A stretch of DNA of 53,559 nucleotides, from assembly GCA_016793245.1 (NCBI GenBank), contig JAEUHW010000454.1, positions 1 to 53,559 on the forward strand, read 5' to 3'. Below are positions 9,604-18,208 of this stretch, one piece after another. The notes beneath the pieces were generated by a model. It ran no database searches and was not told the DNA's origin. It was given only the letters and a program-made list of their open reading frames with translations. This stretch comes from Planctomycetota bacterium. Its GTDB lineage: Bacteria; Planctomycetota; UBA1135; JADKAF01. How positions within the stretch are numbered: the stretch's first letter is position 1; each line of letters opens with the position of its first letter. The position numbers were made by a program, and so were the translations under genes.

Positions 9604-9782
9604 GGTGAGGCGCACGCTACGCAGCGGCTCCGGCAGCGGCAAGCGCGAGGCGAGGGATCGCGGCGCGCGGCAGAAATCCGCGGCGGCGTGGCGGCGCCGC
9701 GGCGCGAAGCGGGCGAGAGGGGATGCGCGCGCTCGTCGAGCGCGCCGAGCTCCTCCGTTCTCCTCTCTTTCTTCGAGATCCC

Positions 9783-10925
9783 ATGCTCCGCTCTTCCTCA
9801 TCGTTCTCCGTCGCGGCACGCGTCTTCGGCCTCGCCGCGGCTCTCTCCTTCGCTCCGGCCCTCGCCCAGGACTGCCAGCTCGCGGTGCGCGCCGATCGGT
9901 TGGCGATCGCCCCGGGCGAGATCGCGCGCGTGCATGTCTTCGCTCGCTTCCCCGTGAGCGCCTACGCGTTCGCCTCCGCGCAGTTCCGGGTGTTCGCCGA
10001 TCTAGCCGGGTGGCTCGTCGTGAGCTCCGGTGTCGTGATCGGGGACGATGTCTTCAACATCAACGTCAGCCAGAACCACCAGCCCTTCCTCGGGGTGATC
10101 GCCGATCCCTCGAACCCGCGGAACATATGGACGGGGCAGTTCCAGCCCAGCGATTGGACGCCGCGCCTCGTGCGCTTCGAGAGCTCGCCGATCGCGTTCT
10201 CGGTGTACCCGAACCTGCTCACCCCGACGACGGCGCCCTGCGTCGCGGATCCGACGCGCGACTACCTGTTGGTGAACCCGCAACGCGTGGCGCGCTTCGG
10301 CGTGGCGCCGGGCGAGGGAACCGCGATCCAGAGGACGGGGCTGAGTCAGATCCGCGCGCAGGGGCCGGGGGCCAGCGCCGGGATCCTGATCGGGCTGCTC
10401 CTGCCGGCGGTCCAGAAGGGCGAGGAGGGGCCGCGCTTCGTCCTTCGCAGCGGCACGCCGCTGGAGCAGGTGGAGCAGTCGCTGGTTCCCGCGCCGGATG
10501 TCGAGGCGCATCCGGTGGCGGTGCTCGCCTGGGCGCGCACCAACGGCAGCTCCGCCGGCGGCGTGCGGGTCAGCGCCGGAGACATCCACGGCGTGGAGTT
10601 CCAGTTCTTCCGCGGCGGGGTGCGCGTCGGTTCCACCGCGGGGGCGCGCGGGGCGCTGGTCTGCGCCTTGCCCGAGCTTCCGCGCACCTACTCCAGTCGG
10701 ATCCTCCACGACCGGCGGGCCGGGCGGACGCACGTCGTCGGCCGCGGGGAGTTCGCGCGCGAGCAGACCCTCTCGATCCCCGGCCTCGGGGCCATCGTGT
10801 GCGACACCATCGAAGCCCACGCGGTCCAGCACAACCTGAAGCAGCTCGGGATCGGCATGCACGTCTACGAGACCCGCGGTCCCGGGACCGTGAACGTGGC
10901 CCTGCTCGACGGGTCCGTGCGCTGA
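9783..10925 (+). CDS. Secreted protein with DUF1559-like motifs
   Basis: 380 residues from ATG 9783, chosen because a signal peptide follows directly (VFGLAAALSFAPALAQ). The mature protein starts with a beta-rich domain (LAIAPGEIARVHVFARFPVS). It contains fragments typical of planctomycete DUF1559 pseudopilins: GLLLPAVQK near residue 205, NLKQLGIGMHVYE near 352, and the very C-terminal VNVALLDGSVR (DUF1559 proteins have VNVxFxDGSVR). It lacks the type IV pilin N-terminus and instead has a Sec signal, so its domain order departs from the family. Followed after 56 bp by the EF-P-like gene. Function unknown. Confidence 0.68.
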   Translation: MLRSSSSFSVAARVFGLAAALSFAPALAQDCQLAVRADRLAIAPGEIARVHVFARFPVSAYAFASAQFRVFADLAGWLVVSSGVVIGDDVFNINVSQNHQPFLGVIADPSNPRNIWTGQFQPSDWTPRLVRFESSPIAFSVYPNLLTPTTAPCVADPTRDYLLVNPQRVARFGVAPGEGTAIQRTGLSQIRAQGPGASAGILIGLLLPAVQKGEEGPRFVLRSGTPLEQVEQSLVPAPDVEAHPVAVLAWARTNGSSAGGVRVSAGDIHGVEFQFFRGGVRVGSTAGARGALVCALPELPRTYSSRILHDRRAGRTHVVGRGEFAREQTLSIPGLGAIVCDTIEAHAVQHNLKQLGIGMHVYETRGPGTVNVALLDGSVR

Positions 10926-10981
10926 GCGCGGCGCCTCGGGCGTTGATCGCGGGCGGCGCCGTAGGCTACCCTGGCCGCACC

Positions 10982-11527
10982 ATGTCTCAGCTCGCCGCCC
11001 TCGATCTCCGCCCTGGCTTCCTCGTCTCCTTCGAGAACCGCGTCTGGTCCGTCGTCTGGTGGAACATCCTCCGCAACGACCGGCGCCAGTTCGTGCAGAT
11101 GCGCATCAAGGACATCATGACGGGGCGCATCCGCGAGCTGAAGGAGCACGGCGATACCAAGTACGAAGTGCTCGAGAAGGACGAGATCGACCTCACGCAC
11201 TCCTACCAGGATGGGAGCGATGAAGTCTTCTTCACCGAGGACGGCGACGAGGTGCGCTGCCCGAAGGCCGCCGCCGAGGACGCCCTCAAGTGGCCGTCCG
11301 ACCGCTACATCGGCCTCCTCGTGAACGGCACGCTGATGTTCGTGCGCGCGCCTGAGACGGTGGAGATCACCGTCACCGAGACCTCTCCGCCGGTGAAGGG
11401 CGCGGGCTCTGGCCTGAAGGACGCGATCCTCGAGAACGGCGTGAAGACGCGCGTCGCGAATCTCGTCGCTACCGGCGAGAAGGTGCGCGTGTTCACGGAA
11501 ACGGGGGAGTTCAAGGAGCGGGCTTGA
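10982..11527 (+). CDS. efp: Elongation factor P-like protein
   Basis: 181 residues from ATG 10982, the usual EF-P length. The N-terminal KOW-like domain has LDLRPGFLVSFENRVWSVV and MRIKDIMTGRIRE. The middle OB domain has YIGLLVNGTLMFVRAPETVEITVTET. The C-terminal OB domain has KTRVANLVATGEKVRVFTETGEF. EF-P rescues ribosomes stalled at polyproline. The loop that carries the modified Lys in E. coli reads ILRNDRRQFVQ here, with no Lys at the tip, so it may use Arg or be unmodified, or be a divergent paralog. The stop is 3 bp from a long palindrome. Confidence 0.85.
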   Translation: MSQLAALDLRPGFLVSFENRVWSVVWWNILRNDRRQFVQMRIKDIMTGRIRELKEHGDTKYEVLEKDEIDLTHSYQDGSDEVFFTEDGDEVRCPKAAAEDALKWPSDRYIGLLVNGTLMFVRAPETVEITVTETSPPVKGAGSGLKDAILENGVKTRVANLVATGEKVRVFTETGEFKERA

Positions 11528-11530
11528 GCC

Positions 11531-11609
11531 AAACCGAACGTACGGTGCCAGAGCAAATTCCTCCGGTTACTAACCGGAGGAATTTGCTCTGGCACCGTAC
11601 GTTCGGTTT
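11531..11609. repeat. Family-B palindrome (perfect 39-bp arms)
   Basis: Perfect inverted repeat with 39-bp arms around a single central base (11570). The outer end reads AAACCGAACGTACGGTGCC and the inner part GAGCAAATTCCTCCGG. It begins 3 bp after the EF-P stop and its far end touches the TGA of a degraded minus-strand frame, so it sits exactly between convergent ends. A second, imperfect copy is at 16863-16977. It could act as a bidirectional terminator or be a REP/REPIN-like mobile palindrome. No RAYT (Y1) transposase is in the window. Confidence 0.9.
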
Positions 11610-11885
11610 CAGTCACCTCGAGCTTTGTAGCGCGTCCCGCGCACCTGCTCGTAGAGGAGCTCGGGCGCTAGATCGGCGCCGCTCGTCCACGTGATCGTGT
11701 TGGGTGCGCGATCCAGGCGAAAGCTCTGACGGCACGCGGATCCTTCCGCGGCTCGAACACTTCGCCCCAGACCTCGCTCGAGAGATCCGGATCGCCTTCG
11801 GCTCCATCCCCGAAGCGCAGATACAGAGAGTCGCCGGATAGGTCGCTGTCGGATTCGAGCTCGGGGACCGCGGCCGTCACTCGAG
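11609..11885 (-). pseudogene. Degraded coding remnant with a frameshift
   Basis: On the minus strand a coding-like stretch (LESDSDLSGDSLYLRFGDG, then SSEVWGEVFEPRKDPRAVRAF) changes frame near 11725. It continues as LDRAPNTITWTSGADLAPE and ends RYKARGD-stop, where the TGA overlaps the palindrome end. No start or complete domain can be found and I do not recognise the family. The intervening bases to 12061 hold nothing else I can support. Confidence 0.4.
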
Positions 11886-12061
11886 AGGGGCGATGGGGAG
11901 GAGCGGAACGCGAGCGCTCGCCCCGCTCAATTCTCGAGGAGCTCCTCGCGGCGAGGATTCGGTGCGAGCCGGTGAAGGACGCGCATCCTCCGAACCCGCC
12001 CGATCGCTGGAGGCCGGCGCATGGATCCAGGAGCGGTCCCGCGGGATCTGAGTTGCGGGCG

Positions 12062-12290
12062 TCAGCGACGTCGGGCCAGCACCTCGTGTAACCGCACCAT
12101 GGCGAGCGTGTCGCGCTCGCAGTACGCGAGCAACTCGCGGCGCAGCCGCTCTGCTTCGTCTGCGTCGATGCCTCCATCCGCAAGCCGGAAGAACGCCGCG
12201 ACCGCCTTTCCGCCGTTCCGGATCTCGAGATCGTCATCGGCGAGCTCGGGCACGAGGGCCGGCAGCACGATCTTGATCGAGGTGCTGCCG
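12062..12290 (-). pseudogene. C-terminal fragment of a DUF2779-like protein
   Basis: The minus strand from about 12290 encodes SIKIVLPALVPELADDDLEI, NGGKAVAAFF and ELLAYCERDTLAMVRLHEVL, then stops at 12062. This matches the C-terminal end of DUF2779 proteins, which usually read SIKxVLPALVP and YCxxDTLAMVRL. The upstream sequence (to 12406) is open but bears no resemblance to the rest of that family, so only a fragment survives. Family naming is from memory of its signature. Confidence 0.55.
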
Positions 12291-12567
12291 CGGAGCGCCG
12301 ATCGCCGGGACGATGCGAGTTTGGCGCACGTGATGCCCGACGCACGATCGAGCGAGCTGCCGCGCCGTCCACGTCGTATTGACCCCGCGGGCGCCGGGGA
12401 TAGCATCGGCCTTCGCCCCGTCGGACCTATCCCGTCGATATCTCCGCCGCCGGGCGCGATCTCTTGCTCTCGCCCTTTCCGCCTCCGGCCTGCGTTCTCC
12501 TCGCGCTGGTTAGGTCCAGCGCAGACGACGGCAGTGCCGTGATGTCCCCTTCCCGCGGAGCCTGCTC

Positions 12568-15500
12568 ATGCGCGCGATTCGCTGCGGCCTCGGTCTGCTC
12601 TTTGCGATCTTCTTCCTCGGCGCTGCGAGTTCGTCGGCGCAGACGACGCAGCAGCAGACGCTGCCCCGGGGGTTGAGGAACGCGGCGGGGAACTCCTCGC
12701 TCTCCGATCCGTTCAACGCGACGACGACGCAGCTCTGGCACTTCGTCTACGACAGCTCGCACTTCCAGGCGACGGGGCCCATCTTCATCACCGAGGTCGC
12801 GTTTCGCGCCGATGGGGTGACCTGGGGGCCGCGGAGCTTCCCGCAGTTCGAGGTGACGCTGGCGAGCTCGGCGAACGACTGGCGCAACGGATCCTACAGC
12901 ACGACGCTCGCCAGCAACCTGGTCGCGCCGCAGTACTTCTACGGCGGACCAAAGGACGTTCCCGCAGAGGCGAGCACTTCCTCGCCTGCACCGTTCCGGC
13001 TGGTGTTCTCCAATCCCACCGGATTCTTCTACGACCCGGCGCTCGGCGAGGACTTCGTGATCGTGGTGCGTACCCCGCTCGCACCGTCCGGCACCGGTTC
13101 GTTCCTTGTGGACGCCCAAGGTGCCGGCGGGCTGGCGACGAGCTACGGGCATACGTCCGATCCCAACGCTGCGGTCGCGAACGCGAGCCAAGTCGAGCGC
13201 GCCCCAGTGGTGCTTCTGACCTACCGTCAAGCGACAGGCGTGCAGGTGAACTTCGATGCGAGCCCGAGGTCCGGACGGACACCGCTCGGGGTGAACTTCT
13301 TCGATCGCACGTGGACCTCGAGTCCCGGCATCTCGGGATGGGCGTGGGACTTCGAGAACGACGGGGTGGTCGACTCCACGCAGCAGAACCCGGTGCACGT
13401 GTATACGACGCCCGGGACGTACTCGGTGGCGCTCGCGGTGACGGATCCTCAGTACGGGACGATTCGCACGGTGAAGCCTGGCTTCGTGCAGGTAGCTCCC
13501 GGAGTGACCGTGGACTTCGATGCGACGCCGCGACAGGGGCGCGCGTACTTGTCCGTTTCGTTCACGGATCGGAGCGCGACGTCGAGCGCTGGTCTGAGCT
13601 CCTGGGCGTGGGACTTCGAGAACGACGGCGTGGTCGACTCGACGCAGCAGAACCCGACGCATGTCTATGTGCAGGGGGGGGCTTACTCTGTAGCTTTGGA
13701 GGTCGTCGATCCGCTGCACGGAAACTACAGGACGGTGAAGCCGGCTTTCGTGCAGGTCGATCCGCCCCTGACGGCGGACTTCGATGCGACGCCGCGGCAA
13801 GGCCGTGCGTATCTCGCGGTTTCGTTCGCGGATCGCAGCGCGAGCTCGGGTCCCGGCATCAGCGCATGGGCATGGGACTTCGAGAGCGATGGAATCGTGG
13901 ATTCCACGCAGCGCAATCCGACGCACCTCTTCACGGCTCCCGGTGCGTACGACGTCACGCTCGCGGTGACGGACTCGGTCTTCGGAACGGCGATCGCTCG
14001 AAAGCTCGGATTCATCCAGGTGAGCCAGGGCGTTGTCGATTTCGACGCATCGCCCCGCCGAGGTCCTCGTCCCCTCCAGGTTGCGTTCGCAGACCTGAGC
14101 ACCCTGGTCACGGGCCAGACGACCTGGGCGTGGGACTTCGAGAGCGACGGCGTCGTGGATTCGACCGCGCGCCACCCCGTGCATGTCTACGCGGTACCCG
14201 GCGCGTTCAACGTTACGCTTGAGGTCAATGACCCCTCATATGGGAGGCTCCGTGTCGTGAAGCCGAATCTCGTGCACGTAGACAGCGCGTTCTACGAGGT
14301 GGATTTCATGGCGTCGCCTCGCGTTGGCGATCCCGCTCAGGAAATCGAGTTCTGGCTGCGCGCCGACGTGAGTGATCCCGCGCAGATGGCGTTCGCGTGG
14401 GATTTCGAAAGCGACGGCATCGTCGATTCGACGGCAGAGCATCCGCGTCATCGCTACGGCGGACCGGGGTCGTACGCCGTGACGGTACGTGTGACGCACC
14501 CTGTCCTCGGAACGCGAACGGAGAGCAAGTCGAACTATGTGCTCCTGGGCTCGACGATCCACGTCGATCGTGGCGCGGCGACGTGCCCTTCCGGCAACGG
14601 GACTCTCGCCGCTCCCTTCTGCTCGATCACGGAGGCGCTGTCCGCTGCGAGGGCTGGTGACACGATCCTCGTGGCCGCGGGCACGTACACGGAAACGTTG
14701 AGCCTGAGCCGTAGCGTTCAGATCGCCGGCCGTCCGGGCGAGCTCGTCGTTATCGCTCCATCCGTCACAACTGCGAGCTGCTTGACCGTGTCTTCGGGCG
14801 CGATCGTCGATCTCCGGCGGCTCCGGATTCGCGGCGCGGATCTCCCCTACCAGTTCGGCGAGGGAATCTCGGGTATCGACGCGCAGGGAGCTTCCGTGAC
14901 TCTCGCGAGCACTTCCATGATCGGTGGCACCGGCGGCACCAGATTCAACGGCAATATCCCAGAGTGGTGGTACTCCTTTCCGATCAGCGTTTCGGTAGCG
15001 CTGGGCGAATTCCAGATGATCGACGCGACGGTAGAGCAAGCAGGCGGGGTCGGTATCGATGCAAGTGGTTCGCTCGTTCGCATCGTGGATAGCCGGATCA
15101 CCGGAAATCGCGGAGGCCTCCATGTATCAGGCGGAAGGCTCGACCTGCGGAGCTCCGAAGTAATTGGCAATCGGGTGTTCACGTGGATCCCGTCGAGGTT
15201 TTGGGGCCTCCGGAATTCCCGGGGCGGCGGAATCCGGATTGCTTCGACTCCGGTGGTGGCCATCCACGGCTGCTCGATCCGTCAGAATGACGAAATCCTC
15301 GAAGGTGGTGGAGTGCTGGTCTCGGGATCCTCGCGCTGCGAGATCCTGGATACCATCGTCGCCGGCAACCGCGCCCTCGCACACGGCGGAAGTCCCTCTC
15401 TCGCGGGCGGGATCCACGTCCGGAACTCGAACGTGAGCCTTCGACGCGCGACGATCCAAGGCAACTCAGCAGACTCTTGGCCGGCGCTCTTCGCCACGGG

Positions 15501-16131
15501 AAGCGATGCTCACCTCATCGACAGCATCGCGGTCGAGAACCTCCCGGGTGGTTTGGGCATCTCTGGTCTCACGAGCGCGACCTATTCCAACATCGAGGGT
15601 GGCATGGCCGGGGTGGGTAATCTGGATGCTCCCGCTGCATTTGCGGCACCACTCGCAGGCGATTTCCGACTGCTACCGACGTCGCCGTGCATCGACAGCG
15701 GTCATCCGGTCGATGAGCCGCTCGGCCAGGACATCGCAAGACTTCCCCGGCTCCTGGACGGCAACCTCGACGGTGCCTTGCGCGTCGACATGGGCGCCCA
15801 CGAGTTCGGTCACGTCGAGCTAGCCGTGAATGGCAATGCGACGCCCGGCGGTCAAGTCACCTTCGAGAACACCGGCACGAGCGGCTTCGCGTTCCTGCGC
15901 CTCGGCGGAATCGCTCCGGGCGCGACGCTGCTGCCTCCGTACGGTATGGCATTCCTCGACCTGGCGAGCACCTGGCCCAACTTCCACGTCGGCGTGGTGC
16001 CGAATCAGCAGATTGTCTCGGTGCCCCTTCAGACCATCACGCCGATCGACCTATGGTTCCAGGACTTGGCGTACGACCCCGTAAGCCTGCGGGGAAACTT
16101 CTCCAATCCGGTGTACTTGCGAGTCCAATAG
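12568..16131 (+). CDS. Secreted PKD / beta-helix protein with terminal module
   Basis: 1187 residues with a signal peptide (LLFAIFFLGAASSSAQ). Residues about 25-220 form an N-terminal domain that resembles the one in the tandem proteins at 50878-53068. Five PKD repeats of about 86 residues follow (about 225-660), each with WAWDFENDGVVDST or WDFESDGIVDST, a likely Ca-binding loop inside the PKD strand. A right-handed beta-helix follows (about 665-1090), opening IHVDRGAATCPSGNGTLAAP and then LVAAGTYTETL. The last 95 residues are the recurrent module. No catalytic motif is seen. A large exported, probably surface or adhesive protein. Confidence 0.83.
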   Translation: MRAIRCGLGLLFAIFFLGAASSSAQTTQQQTLPRGLRNAAGNSSLSDPFNATTTQLWHFVYDSSHFQATGPIFITEVAFRADGVTWGPRSFPQFEVTLASSANDWRNGSYSTTLASNLVAPQYFYGGPKDVPAEASTSSPAPFRLVFSNPTGFFYDPALGEDFVIVVRTPLAPSGTGSFLVDAQGAGGLATSYGHTSDPNAAVANASQVERAPVVLLTYRQATGVQVNFDASPRSGRTPLGVNFFDRTWTSSPGISGWAWDFENDGVVDSTQQNPVHVYTTPGTYSVALAVTDPQYGTIRTVKPGFVQVAPGVTVDFDATPRQGRAYLSVSFTDRSATSSAGLSSWAWDFENDGVVDSTQQNPTHVYVQGGAYSVALEVVDPLHGNYRTVKPAFVQVDPPLTADFDATPRQGRAYLAVSFADRSASSGPGISAWAWDFESDGIVDSTQRNPTHLFTAPGAYDVTLAVTDSVFGTAIARKLGFIQVSQGVVDFDASPRRGPRPLQVAFADLSTLVTGQTTWAWDFESDGVVDSTARHPVHVYAVPGAFNVTLEVNDPSYGRLRVVKPNLVHVDSAFYEVDFMASPRVGDPAQEIEFWLRADVSDPAQMAFAWDFESDGIVDSTAEHPRHRYGGPGSYAVTVRVTHPVLGTRTESKSNYVLLGSTIHVDRGAATCPSGNGTLAAPFCSITEALSAARAGDTILVAAGTYTETLSLSRSVQIAGRPGELVVIAPSVTTASCLTVSSGAIVDLRRLRIRGADLPYQFGEGISGIDAQGASVTLASTSMIGGTGGTRFNGNIPEWWYSFPISVSVALGEFQMIDATVEQAGGVGIDASGSLVRIVDSRITGNRGGLHVSGGRLDLRSSEVIGNRVFTWIPSRFWGLRNSRGGGIRIASTPVVAIHGCSIRQNDEILEGGGVLVSGSSRCEILDTIVAGNRALAHGGSPSLAGGIHVRNSNVSLRRATIQGNSADSWPALFATGSDAHLIDSIAVENLPGGLGISGLTSATYSNIEGGMAGVGNLDAPAAFAAPLAGDFRLLPTSPCIDSGHPVDEPLGQDIARLPRLLDGNLDGALRVDMGAHEFGHVELAVNGNATPGGQVTFENTGTSGFAFLRLGGIAPGATLLPPYGMAFLDLASTWPNFHVGVVPNQQIVSVPLQTITPIDLWFQDLAYDPVSLRGNFSNPVYLRVQ

Positions 16132-16148
16132 ATCGCGGCAGCGCCTAG

Positions 16149-16720
16149 TTGGTTTTCGCAGGAGTTCGCAGCGGGATCGTACTCGGATGCCCGCTCCTCC
16201 TGCGCTCCGGTCGCAGGCTGGAGTTCTTGCCCATGGGGGAGCGATTCCTGGCCTCGCTTCGCGATGCCATGCGCCTCGTGCATGGTGCTGCGGAGCCGCA
16301 GCGAGACGAGCGATGGCAGGGAGCTCTGCGCGTCGCCAGAACCGGTGTCGGAATTTCGGTGTATGTGCTTCCGGCCTTGGTCCAGCTGCGGAGTCTTCAT
16401 CCTCAACTCGCTCCGGAGCTCACGACCGATGTGAGCGAGCTCGCCCCGCAATGGTTGAGCGGCAAGCTCGATATCGCCTTCCTCGACGAGCCGGCAGCGC
16501 ATGAGCACCTGCGGACGAACCTCGTCGGCGCAGTCCCCCGCGGCATCTACGGCCGACCCGATCATCCTCTGGGGGGCGCGCTCTGTGCTCGAGACCTCCG
16601 AGCTGACGAACCATCCCGCGAGCGCGGAGTACCGTTTCGGCCATCGGAAGTGCGGCCTCTCGGCCACGCTCCTCATGCAGGCAGGAAGCAGCTCAACATC
16701 TCGACTCGGATCGTGAGCCA
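16149..16720 (+). pseudogene. LysR-type regulator remnant
   Basis: From about 16175 the frame reads LLLRSGRRLEFLPMGERFLA (end of a LysR winged helix), then VYVLPALVQLRSLHP and LDIAFLDEPAAHEHLRTNLV (LysR co-inducer domain). The first part of the HTH is missing. Near 16570 homology moves to another frame (LETSELTNHPASAEYRF) and then fades. So both ends are damaged and no functional regulator is made. At 16798-16846 on the minus strand a scrap (TVIPALVPRLSDDE) recalls the DUF2779-like fragment at 12062-12290. Confidence 0.65.
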
Positions 16721-16862
16721 TGCGGAACGGCAGATTGGGCCTCCTATCCCGCCGGAACGCGGCGAGCGGCTCCTGGTGGCGCGCTTGCCGGCCCGGGTGC
16801 TCGTCGTCGCTAAGCCTGGGCACGAGGGCCGGAATCACCGTCTTGGGCGACGTGCGGACACA

Positions 16863-16977
16863 CGGTGCCAGAGCAATTCCTCCGGTCAGTAACTGGACAA
16901 TGATATCTGCTGGTTCAACGACTGACGCCTTGAGACCATCCGGAGGAATTTGCTCTGGCACCGTACCTTCGGTTTCA
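16863..16977. repeat. Family-B palindrome, second copy with internal insertion
   Basis: Arms CGGTGCCAGAGCAATTCCTC (16863 on) and the matching right arm (16940-16977) are those of the palindrome at 11531-11609. The left arm has lost one A, and about 54 bp of unrelated sequence separates the arms instead of one base. The right arm differs from copy 1 by a single base (CGTACC for CGTACG). The end TTTCA again contains a minus-strand TGA, here the stop of the DUF6786 gene. Confidence 0.85.
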
Positions 16978-18189
16978 GCGGAAGGCGGACTCGAGCTGAT
17001 GGAGCGAGACGCCGAGGGCGCGCTGGGCGAGCTGATCGAGTGCGGCGCGATCACCGCGCAGGTGGATCGTGCGGTGGAGGTGCATGTAGCTCTGGCCCGA
17101 CGCGAGCGGGAGGGCCGGGGAGGAGCTCTCGAGCTCGAAGAAGGGGCCGAGCGGAGGAACGCCGGGCGCGGGCGGGCCGTCGTTGTAGGCGTTCACGACG
17201 TCGCCGGCGTAGGGATCGAGCGTCACGTCCCAACGCGAGTCGACGTAAGACAACAGCCCTTCGGGTTGGTTGAACATCGCGAGCGTCAGCACGCCGCGAT
17301 CGGGATCCCAGGCACCGAGGATCGGCAGCGCGCGCGGCTGCGGCACGCCGATCTTCGAGCGCTGCGCGCCGTCCGCGCGGAGGAAGATCGCTGCGGGCTC
17401 GACGCGCAGGCGCGATTCATCCAGCGCGCCGAAGTAGTCGCTGCGGACGCGCGGTCCGAGCAGCGCCTCGTCGCCGTCGAGGCACGGAACGCACACCGTC
17501 GCGCGCGGTCCCGGCGGCAGCATCGAGAGCACCCACAGCGAAGGCAGGCCCGTCTCCTTCGTCCACGAGCGCTGGCTCGCGTTGCGCAGCGTGTTCCGCG
17601 TCTCGTAGGCCAGCGCTTCGACGCCCTCGGGTAGCGCCCCGAGCGCGCGCTCCAGCGCGCTGCGATCGAGGAGACGCACCTCGCGTTGGAGCAGCAGCTC
17701 GAAGCGGAAGCCGGCCGCGTTCGTGAGCTGCGTCGCGTGCTCCAAGGTCGCGCTGGTCGCATCGTGCGCCAGTAAGGTCCACGGCGTCGTGTCGAGCGCG
17801 GCCGGCGTCTGCCAGCTCGCAAGATCCTGCGTCGCGCCGGGCGCGAAGTAGAGGCCGAAGCGCCCGCCCTCGGGCCCGAGCCAGAGCCGCTCCTCACCGC
17901 CGTAGGGGTTCATGCCCCGGCGGCTGGCGCCGCTGCGGATGAACTCGCGGTTCAGCCAGCCGAGCGGCACATCGTCCTCGGTGAAGGCACTCGTGAGCAC
18001 GCGCCCTTGCCACGCGGGCGCGATCGCGACCCGCGGTCCGTCGCCCGAGCCGAGCTCGATCACCTCGACGCGCGAGCGCACGAGCGCTATATCGCTCGCG
18101 TAGTCGGGACCGCTCGCGCAGGCGCCGAGCAGCGCCGCCGCCATCGCGGCGGCGCTGCGTCGTGCGGGTGCAGAGATCGCGTGCTTCAC
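16975..18189 (-). CDS. DUF6786-family lipoprotein
   Basis: 404 residues from GTG 18189, with AAGGAG 7 bp upstream. The signal peptide ends in a lipobox (LLGACAS, Cys at about 24), so it is probably a membrane-anchored lipoprotein. Family-like blocks include PAWQGRVLTSAFTEDD, NREFIRSGASRRGMNPYGGE, and near the C-terminus VNAYNDGPPAPG and GPFFELESSSPALPL followed by HLHRTIHLRG. DUF6786 proteins have no established reaction, though the pattern looks like a galactose mutarotase-type fold. The stop codon lies in the end of a palindrome. The secreted propeller gene precedes it on the same strand (19 bp gap). Confidence 0.75.
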   Translation of the reverse strand: MKHAISAPARRSAAAMAAALLGACASGPDYASDIALVRSRVEVIELGSGDGPRVAIAPAWQGRVLTSAFTEDDVPLGWLNREFIRSGASRRGMNPYGGEERLWLGPEGGRFGLYFAPGATQDLASWQTPAALDTTPWTLLAHDATSATLEHATQLTNAAGFRFELLLQREVRLLDRSALERALGALPEGVEALAYETRNTLRNASQRSWTKETGLPSLWVLSMLPPGPRATVCVPCLDGDEALLGPRVRSDYFGALDESRLRVEPAAIFLRADGAQRSKIGVPQPRALPILGAWDPDRGVLTLAMFNQPEGLLSYVDSRWDVTLDPYAGDVVNAYNDGPPAPGVPPLGPFFELESSSPALPLASGQSYMHLHRTIHLRGDRAALDQLAQRALGVSLHQLESAFR

Positions 18190-18208
18190 GTCGTTCTCCT
18201 TCGCTCGC

